A stretch of DNA of 64,000 bases, taken from assembly GCA_035463115.1 (NCBI GenBank), contig DATHTO010000149.1, positions 37,694-101,693 on the forward strand, written 5' to 3'. The first letter of the stretch is position 1; each line of letters begins with the position of its first letter. Below the pieces are notes generated by a model, which had not been told where the DNA came from, made no database searches, and was given only the letters and a program-made list of their open reading frames with translations. Shown here piece by piece: positions 1 to 7,932 of this stretch. The DNA is from BPGL01 sp035463115. Its GTDB lineage: Bacteria > Actinomycetota > UBA4738 > HRBIN12. The position numbers were made by a program, and so were the translations under genes.

Positions 1-985
1 GCCCGCCGATGTCGTACGGCTGGAAGAACCACTTGTGCGGATCGAGCGTGACCGAATCGGCGCGTTCGAGACCCGGCACGCGCGCCGCGTCGCGTTCCGA
101 CAGCCGGACCGCTCCGCCGTACGCCGCGTCGACGTGCACCCACAGGCCGAACCGTTCCGCGACGTCCGCGACGGCGGGGATCGGATCGACGGCGCCGGTG
201 TTCGTCGCTCCGGCGACCGCGACGATCGCGAACGGTCGCGCGCCGGCCGCGAGATCCTGCTCGATCGCGCGGACGAGCGCGTCGACGTCGATGTGGAACC
301 GGTCGTCCGTCGGCACCGCTCGGAACGTCGACCCGTCGAAGCCGAGGATGTCGAGCGCCCGCGTGATCGAGAAGTGCGTCTGGTCGCTGCCGTACAGACG
401 CATCGGACCGAGCCCCGACGCGCGCGGTCGGCCCTCCGACGCGTCGACGTGGTCGCGTGCGACCGAGAGCGCCATGAGGTTCGCCATCGCGCCGCCCGAC
501 GTCAGCACGCCGAAGCCGTCCTCGGGGTAGCCGACGAGCGAGCGCAGCCACGCGACGACCTCCTCCTCGACGAACGTCGCCGACGGCGCGCCCTGCCAGA
601 TGTCGACGCCCTGGTTCAGCCACGGCGCCCACACGTCGCCGGCGATCGCCATCGGCAGCGGCGGAGGCGTGAAGTAGGCGAAGGTCCGGGGATGCGCGTG
701 GCTGAACGCGTCGCGTCCGACGCGCTCCCGGACGTCGGCGAGCACCGCGCGCCACGAACGGCCGTGCTCGGGCGCCGCCGCCGCCTCGCCGCCCGCGCCG
801 AAGAACCGCTCGCGCGACGCTTCGTACGTGAGCCCTTCCGTCGGCACCTCGGCGGCCCGCCCGTAGAGCCAGTCGAGCGCGTCGGTCCAGACGGCCGCGC
901 CGAGCGTGAGGAGCGCCTCGCGCGACGCCTCGGGATCGCGGTACCGGACGAGGTCGTCGTCGGCGGGCAGACGCTCCGGCGTCAC
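1..985 (-). CDS. PLP-dependent amino-acid decarboxylase (group II, aromatic-L-amino-acid type), 3' part missing
   Basis: Reading leftward from a GTG at 985, about 328 residues are present before the window edge. Near the cut end is the PLP-lysine signature DPHKWFFQPYDIGG, with the Schiff-base Lys followed by Trp as in aromatic-amino-acid/glutamate decarboxylases. Upstream are a TSGGAMANL cofactor loop and a VHVDAAYGG strand with the Asp that contacts the pyridinium nitrogen. The expected product is a primary amine plus CO2. The start overlaps the M20 peptidase stop as GTGA, so it is the distal gene of the leftward transporter operon. Its C-terminal third lies outside the window. The substrate cannot be read from the sequence; aromatic amino acids are the family default. 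Confidence 0.9.
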   Translation of the reverse strand, partial: MTPERLPADDDLVRYRDPEASREALLTLGAAVWTDALDWLYGRAAEVPTEGLTYEASRERFFGAGGEAAAAPEHGRSWRAVLADVRERVGRDAFSHAHPRTFAYFTPPPLPMAIAGDVWAPWLNQGVDIWQGAPSATFVEEEVVAWLRSLVGYPEDGFGVLTSGGAMANLMALSVARDHVDASEGRPRASGLGPMRLYGSDQTHFSITRALDILGFDGSTFRAVPTDDRFHIDVDALVRAIEQDLAAGARPFAIVAVAGATNTGAVDPIPAVADVAERFGLWVHVDAAYGGAVRLSERDAARVPGLERADSVTLDPHKWFFQPYDIGG

Positions 986-2169
986 GAGGCTCCTCGGCCG
1001 ATCGTCGAGATCAGGCCGGCCAGCAGCGCGGTGCGTTCGGCGACGCTGCGCATGTCGATCCACTCGCGCTCGCTGTGATCGTCGCCGCCGACCGGCCCGA
1101 GGCCGTCGAGCGTCGCGATGCCGATCGCGCTCGTCGCGTTCGCGTCGCTCGCGCCGCCGGTGGCCGCCTCGTCGAGGGCGAAGCCGAGGTCGGCGGCGAT
1201 CGCCCGCGCGGTTCGGAACAGCTCCACGGTGCCGGCCGAACGCTCCATCGGCCGCACCTCTCGGGACTGGTGCACGGTCGACGTCACGCCCTCGGTCGCG
1301 TTCGTCGAGCCGATCCGCTCGACCTCCGCTTCGACGGCGGACAAGGCCGACTCGGTGGACGCCCGCACGTCGATGTCGAGCACCGCTCGCTCGGGCACGA
1401 CGTTGGATCGCGTTCCCGCCTGCACCACGCCGACGTTCACGGTGGTGCCGTCGGGTCCGTCGTGCAGCGCGTGGAGCGCCTCGATCTTGCGCGCCGCCTC
1501 GACGACGGCGCTGCGTCCGCGTTCGGGCTCGACGCCGGCATGGGCGGCGCGACCGGTGATCTCGATCCGCACCGTCGTCACGCCTTTGCGTGAGGAGACG
1601 ACGTCGCCGTTCTCGCGCGCGGCCTCGAGGACGAGCACGGCGTCGGCCCGGCGGGCCTCGTCGAGGATGCGTGGGCGTGACGCCGGCGAGCCACGCTCCT
1701 CGTCGGGGTTGCAGACGAACACGAGCTCGCCGAACGCTTCGTCCCCGACGTCACGCAGGACGCCGGCCGCGTGGAGGCCGACGAGGAGGCCACCCTTCAT
1801 GTCGCAGACGCCCGGACCGTAGCCGCGTCCGTCCTCGACGCGGAACGGCCGTGCCGCGGCCGTTCCGTCGGGGAAGACGGTGTCGAGGTGGCCGAGCAGC
1901 AGGACGCGCCGACCACCTGCACCCCGCAGACGTGCGATCAGGATGTCGCCCCAGCGTCGATCGTCGACCCGGTCGGTCGCATGCCGCTCCACGGTCCAGC
2001 CGTCGGCGGCGAGCAGCTCGCCGACGCGGTCAGCCATGCGGTTCACGCCGTCGGGGGAGTCCGTTCCGGAGTCGATCGCGACGAGCTCGGCGAGGACGCT
2101 CGCGAACGCCGCCTCGCGCGCACGCGCCGCCTCGAGCATCCGGGCGCTCGTCGGAGCCGGGGTCGTCAT
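982..2169 (-). CDS. M20 family metallopeptidase (glutamate carboxypeptidase-like)
   Basis: 395-residue zinc hydrolase of the M20/CPG2-ArgE-DapE family. The metal ligands are visible: His in LLLGHLDTVFPDG near residue 94, bridging Asp in GVCDMKGG near 123, and the catalytic/ligand Glu pair in CNPDEERGS near 157. The dimerisation lid begins at about 200 (GRAAHAGVEPERGRSA). Length is normal for the family. ATG 2169 is preferred over the GTG immediately upstream. Family members cleave C-terminal Glu/Asp, N-acyl or carbamoyl groups. In this operon it could trim an imported conjugate, or a gamma-glutamyl product of the divergent ligase; that is inference. It lies 10 bases after the ABC fusion gene and overlaps the decarboxylase start. 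Confidence 0.9.
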   Translation of the reverse strand: MTTPAPTSARMLEAARAREAAFASVLAELVAIDSGTDSPDGVNRMADRVGELLAADGWTVERHATDRVDDRRWGDILIARLRGAGGRRVLLLGHLDTVFPDGTAAARPFRVEDGRGYGPGVCDMKGGLLVGLHAAGVLRDVGDEAFGELVFVCNPDEERGSPASRPRILDEARRADAVLVLEAARENGDVVSSRKGVTTVRIEITGRAAHAGVEPERGRSAVVEAARKIEALHALHDGPDGTTVNVGVVQAGTRSNVVPERAVLDIDVRASTESALSAVEAEVERIGSTNATEGVTSTVHQSREVRPMERSAGTVELFRTARAIAADLGFALDEAATGGASDANATSAIGIATLDGLGPVGGDDHSEREWIDMRSVAERTALLAGLISTIGRGAS

Positions 2170-2179
2170 CACAGCGCGT

Positions 2180-4009
2180 CTAGGCGGCGGGCGAGCCGGC
2201 GCCGAGGTAGGCCTCGACGACGCGGGGATCCGACGCGATCTCCTGCGGTCGACCGATCGCGATCGTCCGTCCCTGGTCGAGGACCTGGATCCGGTCGCAG
2301 AGCTTCATGATGAGCCGCAGATCGTGGTCGACGACGATCACGGAGCATCCGAGCGTCGACCGGATCCGGCGGATGTTCGCGAGCAGCTCGTCGGACTCGG
2401 ACTCGTTCATCCCGGCGGCCGGTTCGTCGAGCAGCAGCACGGAGGGCCGGCGGATCACGGCCCGCGCGATCTCGAGCCGGCGCTGGACCCCGTACGGGAG
2501 GTTCCGTGCCCGCTGGTGCTCGACGTCGCCGAGGCCGAACCATCCGAGGACGTCGTCGACGTCGGCGCGGCTGGCCGAGGTCGGCGCCGCCGCCTCGACG
2601 TTCTCGCGCGCCGTCAGCTCCGAGAACAGCCGGATGTTCTGGAACGTCCGGCTCAGACCGCGGCCGGCGACGCGGTGCGCCGACCAGCCGGTGACGTCGG
2701 TCGCCCCGAGCACGACGCGACCCTCGGTCGGCCGCTGCACGCCCGAGACGACGTTCAGCAGCGTCGTCTTGCCCGAACCGTTCGGACCGATCAGGCCGAG
2801 GACCTCGCCGTCACGGAGCTCGATGTCGACGCCGTCGAGGGCCGTGACGCCTTCGAAGCGCTTCACGACGCCGCGACCCTCCAGCACGGTGGGCGCGTCG
2901 GTGACCGGCGGGAGATGGTCCGCCTCGTCCACGTCGGCGACGTCGGCGGCCCCCCGGCGCCGGCTGCGAACGCGGCCCGCCAGCCTCCGGGCGAGGTCGT
3001 CGACCTCCCACCGACCGAAGATGCCCTCGGGGCGCAGGATCAGCGTCACGATGATCAGCAGCGCGATCGCGAACTGCACCGTGCCGGTGACGCGGGGGAG
3101 TTCCCACGGCCCGATCCGCACGCCCTGTTCGACGCGCGACAGCGTGTCGGTCATGAACGTGATCACGGCGGCGCCGACGACGGCGCCCGTCACGGACGAG
3201 CGGCCGCCGACGACGAGCATCGCGAGCAGGGCGAACGTGATCGCGAAGTAGAACTGGTTCGCGTTGAACGCGATCACGTTCTGGGCCCACACCGATCCCG
3301 CGGCGCCCATCAGCGCGCCGCTGAGGATCCAGCCGCCGTAGCGGACGCGGACGACGTTCGTGCCGACGGATGCCGACGACAGGGCGTCCTCGCGCGTCGC
3401 GCGCAGGCGCAGGCCCGACCGCGACTCCTTGTACAGCCGCCCGACGAACACGAACGCCACGGCGATCGCGGCGGCGACGCCGAGCGTCGTCCGGGTCGGG
3501 ATCCCGGCGAGTCCCACGGCGCCGCGGGTGTAGGTCGTCGCGTTCTGGAAGAAGGTGTGCGCGATCACCAGCAGCGCGAGCGTCGCCATCGCCATCGTCG
3601 ATTCGGCCATCCGGACGATCGCGCCTCCGAAGACGGCGGCCACGACGGCCGCGATCACGGCGGCCGCGACGATCGCCGGCACGAACCCGAGCTCGAGCGT
3701 CGCGACCCACGCCGGCAGCTCGGGCATCTGCGCCGTCTTCAGCGCCTCGGGGATCGACCCGAGCGCCGTCACGTAGGCGCCGATCCCCATGAACGCGACG
3801 TGCCCGAACGAGACGATCCCGCTGTTCCCGATGAAGGTCTGGATCGCGACGACGAGCATCACGTTCACGAGGAAGACGACGTACGTCCGGCCCGCCGACG
3901 ACGAGGCGCCCGAGCGCACCGCGAGCATGCCGGCCACGAGCAGCGCCCCGATCACCGCGGTGCCCCACACCGCGGGACGGAGCCGGTGCAGCGGGATCGG
4001 CCCGGTCAC
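2180..4009 (-). CDS. Branched-chain amino acid ABC transporter, fused permease-ATPase (LivM-LivG)
   Basis: 609 residues. Residues about 1-330 form a LivM-type inner-membrane permease with roughly nine to ten hydrophobic segments, including the family's GNSGIVSFGHVAFMGIGAY stretch. Residues about 365-605 are a LivG-type ATPase with Walker A GPNGSGKTT near 405, signature YGVQRRLEIARA near 506 and Walker B VLLLDEPAAGM near 521. The linker is Arg/Asp-rich. LivM and LivG are usually separate, but this fusion is known in other high-GC bacteria. The GTG start overlaps the LivH stop (GTGA). With LivH, LivF and the binding lipoprotein it completes a hydrophobic-amino-acid-type importer. The real substrate may differ given the operon's catabolic genes. 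Confidence 0.95.
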   Translation of the reverse strand: MTGPIPLHRLRPAVWGTAVIGALLVAGMLAVRSGASSSAGRTYVVFLVNVMLVVAIQTFIGNSGIVSFGHVAFMGIGAYVTALGSIPEALKTAQMPELPAWVATLELGFVPAIVAAAVIAAVVAAVFGGAIVRMAESTMAMATLALLVIAHTFFQNATTYTRGAVGLAGIPTRTTLGVAAAIAVAFVFVGRLYKESRSGLRLRATREDALSSASVGTNVVRVRYGGWILSGALMGAAGSVWAQNVIAFNANQFYFAITFALLAMLVVGGRSSVTGAVVGAAVITFMTDTLSRVEQGVRIGPWELPRVTGTVQFAIALLIIVTLILRPEGIFGRWEVDDLARRLAGRVRSRRRGAADVADVDEADHLPPVTDAPTVLEGRGVVKRFEGVTALDGVDIELRDGEVLGLIGPNGSGKTTLLNVVSGVQRPTEGRVVLGATDVTGWSAHRVAGRGLSRTFQNIRLFSELTARENVEAAAPTSASRADVDDVLGWFGLGDVEHQRARNLPYGVQRRLEIARAVIRRPSVLLLDEPAAGMNESESDELLANIRRIRSTLGCSVIVVDHDLRLIMKLCDRIQVLDQGRTIAIGRPQEIASDPRVVEAYLGAGSPAA

Positions 4010-4896
4010 GTGACCGCCCGCTGTCCGAAGAGGCCCTGGGGGCGGACGTACAGGACCGCGACCACGATCAGCAACGCCGTCGCCTGGGCGTACGGCAGGA
4101 GGGAGCCCGGCAGCGTCGCCTGCAGGAAGACCTCGAGGGTCCCGAGGAAGAACCCACCGAGCACGGCGCCCCGGAGGTTCCCGAGCCCGCCGATCACCGA
4201 CGCGATGAACGCCTGGACCACCGGCACGAACCCGGTCGCCGGGTTCACCGACGTCGTCCGGGCGATCCAGAGCACCCCCGCGATCCCCGCGAGCAGCCCC
4301 GAGATCAGGAACGCGAGCGAGATCACCCGGTTCGCGCGCACGCCGTTCAACCGCGCCGTCGTGAAGTCCTGCGCCGCGGCGCGCATCGAGAGGCCAGCCC
4401 GCGAGCGCTTCATGAACTGCGTCAGCGACACGAGCGCGATCGCGCCGATCGACGCGGTGATGATCGACAGGACGCTGATCCGGACCGGACCCAGGTCAAG
4501 CGCCTCGTCGAACAGCGCGGGGACCGGCACGCCGCGCGCCCGGACCGACACGGCCTGCCGGAACGCCCCCTGGATCAGCTGCGCGACGGCGAACGACGTG
4601 AAGAGCAACGAGACGAAGCTCGCGTTGCGGAGCGGCCGGAACGCCACGAGCTCCATCAGGACCGAGGCGAGGCCGGCGGCCGCGACGCCGCCCAGGGCGA
4701 CGAGGATGAACGGCGCGTCGGTCTCGGTCGTGAGGAACAGCATCGTGTAGCCCGCGATCGTGACGAGCTCGCCGTACGCGAAGTTCAGCATCCCGAGGAT
4801 CCCGTAGACCATCGACAGCCCGAGGGCGAGGACCGCGTAGATGCTTCCGAGGGAGAGCGCGTTGACGAGCTGCTGCACGAACTCCGACGGGCTCAT
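4006..4896 (-). CDS. livH: Branched-chain amino acid ABC transporter permease LivH-type
   Basis: 296 residues with eight or so hydrophobic helices and the family hallmarks: SLGSIYAVLALGLSMVYGIL at about residue 15, MLNFAYGELV at about 36, and a C-terminal GLGNLRGAVLGGFFLG followed by YVRPQGLFG. Length is typical. It forms the heterodimeric membrane channel with the LivM half of the neighbouring fusion protein. Its stop overlaps the fusion's GTG start, and it begins nine bases after livF ends, so the operon order is binding protein-livF-livH-livMG. Confidence 0.95.
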   Translation of the reverse strand: MSPSEFVQQLVNALSLGSIYAVLALGLSMVYGILGMLNFAYGELVTIAGYTMLFLTTETDAPFILVALGGVAAAGLASVLMELVAFRPLRNASFVSLLFTSFAVAQLIQGAFRQAVSVRARGVPVPALFDEALDLGPVRISVLSIITASIGAIALVSLTQFMKRSRAGLSMRAAAQDFTTARLNGVRANRVISLAFLISGLLAGIAGVLWIARTTSVNPATGFVPVVQAFIASVIGGLGNLRGAVLGGFFLGTLEVFLQATLPGSLLPYAQATALLIVVAVLYVRPQGLFGQRAVT

Positions 4897-4905
4897 CGCG
4901 TCAGC

Positions 4906-5673
4906 TCAGCCCTTCCGCCCGATGCCGAGGTAGGAGCGCTCGAGGTCGCCCTCGGCCAGGCTCTCGGCCGGCCCGCTCGCGACGACCTCGCCGACCGACA
5001 GCACGACGGCCCGGTCCGCGACCGCGAGCGCGCGATGCACGTTCTGTTCCACGAGCAGGATCGTGACCCCGTCGTCACGGAGCTCCGAGATCAGGGCGAA
5101 GATGCGGTCGACGACGATCGGCGCGAGGCCGAGCGACGGCTCGTCCAGCAGCAGCATCGTCGGCCGTCCCATCAGGGCCCTCGCGATCGCGAGCTGTTGC
5201 TGCTCCCCTCCCGAGAGGGTCCCCGCGAGCTGCGACCGGCGTTCGCCGAGGATCGGGAACCGCGCGAGCCACCCGTCGGCGTCGCGGCGGACCTCGTCGC
5301 GCTCGGAGCGCGTCGTGCCACCGACGAGGAGGTTCTCCTCGACCGTCAGCCCCGGGAAGATGTGGCGTCCTTCGGGGACGAGCGCGATGCCGCGGCCGAC
5401 CACCGCCTCGGGCGCCGAGCCGCTCAGCGGCGACCCTCGGAACGTGATCGCGCCGGCCTGCGGCTTCAGGACGCCCGCGATCGTGCGCAGGAGCGTCGTC
5501 TTGCCCGCGCCGTTCGGACCGAGTGCCGCCACGATCTCGCCGGCTCGGACGTCGAGCGACACGTCACGGAGGGCCGTGACGGCGCCGTACGTCACCCGCA
5601 GCGAGTCGACGGACAGGAGCGGGGCGCCGTCGCCCCGCTCCGGTGCCGTGCCGTTGCCGGCGACGTCGCTCAC
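4906..5673 (-). CDS. livF: Branched-chain amino acid ABC transporter ATPase LivF-type
   Basis: 255 residues if translation starts at GTG 5673, which overlaps the binding-protein stop as GTGA. A longer reading from 5718 would extend into the neighbouring gene. Walker A GPNGAGKTT lies near residue 50, the signature LSGGEQQQLAIARAL in the middle, Walker B MLLLDEPSLGLAP after it, and the switch His in LLVEQNVHRAL. This is the second nucleotide-binding subunit, pairing with the LivG half of the fusion protein. Length and motif order are standard. Confidence 0.95.
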   Translation of the reverse strand: MSDVAGNGTAPERGDGAPLLSVDSLRVTYGAVTALRDVSLDVRAGEIVAALGPNGAGKTTLLRTIAGVLKPQAGAITFRGSPLSGSAPEAVVGRGIALVPEGRHIFPGLTVEENLLVGGTTRSERDEVRRDADGWLARFPILGERRSQLAGTLSGGEQQQLAIARALMGRPTMLLLDEPSLGLAPIVVDRIFALISELRDDGVTILLVEQNVHRALAVADRAVVLSVGEVVASGPAESLAEGDLERSYLGIGRKG

Positions 5674-6878
5674 CCGACCGGCGGAACGTACTCCGGGAAG
5701 TCCGGTTGCTCGAGGCACGTGAAGTTCGTGCCGTCCATCTGGATCAGCGCGGCCGGCTTGTTCGCGCGCCGCGTCTCGGGATCCATCTCGACCTGGCCGG
5801 AGATGCCCGTGTAGCTCAGGCTCGCGAGCGCCTCGACGATCGCCGACGGCTCGGCGTCGCCCGCCGACTCGATCGCCGCCGCGACGGCGTTGACCTCGTC
5901 GTAGCCGATCACGGCGACGTACGAGCTCGGGTCCTCGCCGTAGCGTTCGGCGTAGCTGTCGTAGAAGGCCTGCACGTCCGCGTCGCCCTCGGCCGTGCAG
6001 ACCGAGTTCGTGAACGTGAGGCCGTCGATCGCCTTCTCGCCGGCGTCGAGGAGCGCGGCGTCGCCGTTGCCGTCGGCCGAGAGGACCGGCGTCGTCACCC
6101 CCGCCTGTCGGAGCTGCCGGTAGAACACCGCGCTGTCGGGCAGGTACATCGGCGTGTAGATCGCGTCGGGCGCCGGATCGACGTTCGCGATCTTCGTGAC
6201 GACCGCGGAGTAGTCGCCCGCGCCGAGCTTGTACTGGTCGGTGCCGACGACGGTTCCGCCGCCGTTCTCGAACGCGTCCTGGAAGAAGATCGGAAGGTCA
6301 CGCGTGTACGGGATCTCGTTCGAGCCCAGGACGTACGCCGTCTGGTAGTCCTGCGACAGCGCGTACTCGGCCATCACGGCCGCCTGGATGTTGTCGCTCA
6401 TCACGAGCTGGTACGCGCACTCGCCCATGTCGCCGACGAGGGTGGGCGCGGTTCCGAGGCCCGTGGAGATCGGCACGCCCGCGCCGCAGGCGACCTGGCC
6501 CTCGGCGAGGATGCCGTCGCCGACCGTCCCGATCAGGTACACGGCGCCGTCGTCGATCAGCTGCTGGGTGACCTTCGTCGCCTCGGCGAGGTCGTTCCGC
6601 ATGTCGACCGTCCGCAGCTCCAGCGGGCGACCGAGCACGCCGCCGTCCTCGTTGATCTCGTCGACGGCCATCTGCGCGCCCTCGTCCATCGGGACGTCGT
6701 AGTACGCCCAGTCGGTGGACAGGTCCGCCGGGAACCCGATCACGATCGGGTCGCCGGTCGCTTCACCGCCTCCGCCGCCGCCGCCGGGCGACTGCCCTCC
6801 GTCGTCGCCCTCGTCTGCCGCGCACGCGGCTCCGAGGAGCGACAGAACGAACACGCACGCGAGTGCCCTCCGCAGCAT
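5670..6878 (-). CDS. ABC transporter substrate-binding lipoprotein (Leu/Ile/Val-binding protein family)
   Basis: 402 residues from ATG 6878, chosen because AAGGAGG lies 8 bases upstream; a start 22 codons earlier lacks such a site. The N-terminus is a lipoprotein signal with lipobox LLGAAC, followed by an Asp/Gly-rich linker with a run of eight glycines. The mature domain has the periplasmic-binding fold of family 4 (VIGFPADLS..., AVDEINEDGG). It is the first gene of the leftward importer operon and captures the substrate at the outer face of the membrane. Ligand identity is not determinable here. Regulation probably comes from the divergent RpiR-type gene across a 148-base region. Confidence 0.93.
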   Translation of the reverse strand: MLRRALACVFVLSLLGAACAADEGDDGGQSPGGGGGGGEATGDPIVIGFPADLSTDWAYYDVPMDEGAQMAVDEINEDGGVLGRPLELRTVDMRNDLAEATKVTQQLIDDGAVYLIGTVGDGILAEGQVACGAGVPISTGLGTAPTLVGDMGECAYQLVMSDNIQAAVMAEYALSQDYQTAYVLGSNEIPYTRDLPIFFQDAFENGGGTVVGTDQYKLGAGDYSAVVTKIANVDPAPDAIYTPMYLPDSAVFYRQLRQAGVTTPVLSADGNGDAALLDAGEKAIDGLTFTNSVCTAEGDADVQAFYDSYAERYGEDPSSYVAVIGYDEVNAVAAAIESAGDAEPSAIVEALASLSYTGISGQVEMDPETRRANKPAALIQMDGTNFTCLEQPDFPEYVPPVG

Positions 6879-6975
6879 GCCGGCGACCTCCTTGGGTCGG
6901 CTCGTGAGCGCGGCCTCCCCCCGGCCGCGCGTCGGTCCGCGCATCTGAACGCGCCGTCCCGCGGCCTGTCAAGAC

Positions 6976-7012
6976 AGTTACGGACTTCACGCGATCGGTG
7001 CGGTATGTAACT
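6976..7012. promoter_or_regulatory. Candidate operator: AGTTAC-N25-GTAACT inverted repeat between divergent operons
   Basis: AGTTAC at 6976-6981 and its exact complement GTAACT at 7007-7012 lie in the 148-base region between the leftward transporter operon and the rightward RpiR regulator gene. Each half-site also shares an A two bases outside the core. These are among the few A/T-rich bases in the region. Position and symmetry fit a site for the adjacent RpiR-family regulator or a promoter element. That assignment is inference. Confidence 0.4.
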
Positions 7013-7026
7013 ATCCTTCCCCGCCC

Positions 7027-7932
7027 ATGGCCGCGCCGCGCACCCGAACGACAGAGTCGATCGCGGAGGAGATCCGCGAGCGCCTCCACGAGATGACGCC
7101 GTCCGAGCGGCGGGTCGCACGGACGCTCCTCGCGACCTATCCGAGCGCGGGCCTCCAGAGCATGCCGCAGCTCGCCGACGGAGCGGGCGTCACCGGGCCG
7201 ACGGTCCTGCGCTTCGTCCGGAAGGTCGGCTTCGCCGGCTACCCGGATTTCCAGCGCTCGCTGCGCGCGGAGGTGCAGGCGCGGACCGAAGGGCTCCCGA
7301 CGCTCTATCGGACCCGCGGCACGCCGCCGCGCGACGCCGTGGTCCGGTCGATCCACGAGGCGTCCACGAAGGCCCTCGACGCGACGTTCACGTCCTCGAC
7401 GCTCGACGACGACCTCGACGCGGTCGTGAGCCTCGTCTGCGATCCGAGACGCCGCCTGTGGTTCGTCGGCGGCCGGTTCAGCCAGCTCGTGGCGCGGTAC
7501 CTCGAGGCGCAGCTCCGCCTGTTGCGGCCGGGATGCGCGATCGTCGACGAGGCGCCGGACCGGCGGATCGTGCACGCGATGGAGATCGGCAAGCGCGACG
7601 TGCTCTGTCTGTTCGACTACCGCCGGTACCAGCAGGACACGGTCGCCGTCGGGCGCGTCGCGGCCGAGCGCGGCGCCGTCATCGTGGTGTTCACCGACCC
7701 GTGGCTGTCGCCGGCGGTCGAGTCGGCGACCCACGTGTTGATCTCGCACGTCGACTCGCCGTCGCCGTTCGACTCGCTCGTCGCCGCGTTCGCGCTCACC
7801 GAGCTGATCACCGCACGGGTCGTCGACGCGCTCGGGGCGGCGGGGTCGGCGCGGGTCTCCGAGCTCGAGGGCCTGCACGCGCGCGTCGACGGATCGGCGC
7901 CCGCTCCCGCGGGTGCGGGAGGAGGACGATGA
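7027..7932 (+). CDS. MurR/RpiR family transcriptional regulator
   Basis: 301 residues. The N-terminal helix-turn-helix (about 20-80) shows the family pattern: TPSERRVARTLL, then LADGAGVTGPTVLRFVRKVG, then GYPDFQ. The C-terminal half (about 120-270) is a SIS sugar/ligand-binding fold. The family regulates sugar, amino-sugar and amino-acid catabolism, usually as ligand-responsive repressors or activators. It is divergent from the importer and ATGA-overlaps the glutamine-synthetase-like gene, so it probably controls both operons. A Gly/Arg-rich tail ends the protein and contains the GGAGGA ribosome-binding site of the next gene. Confidence 0.92.
   Translation: MAAPRTRTTESIAEEIRERLHEMTPSERRVARTLLATYPSAGLQSMPQLADGAGVTGPTVLRFVRKVGFAGYPDFQRSLRAEVQARTEGLPTLYRTRGTPPRDAVVRSIHEASTKALDATFTSSTLDDDLDAVVSLVCDPRRRLWFVGGRFSQLVARYLEAQLRLLRPGCAIVDEAPDRRIVHAMEIGKRDVLCLFDYRRYQQDTVAVGRVAAERGAVIVVFTDPWLSPAVESATHVLISHVDSPSPFDSLVAAFALTELITARVVDALGAAGSARVSELEGLHARVDGSAPAPAGAGGGR

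Noticed and set aside
35..1078. Long + strand open frame rich in Arg and Asp
   Set aside because: It is antisense to the PLP decarboxylase, whose motifs are clear on the - strand; composition is typical of a GC-rich shadow.
1880..4750. 956-residue + strand frame
   Set aside because: Antisense to the LivM-LivG and LivH genes; no motif, extreme Arg/Ala/Ser composition.
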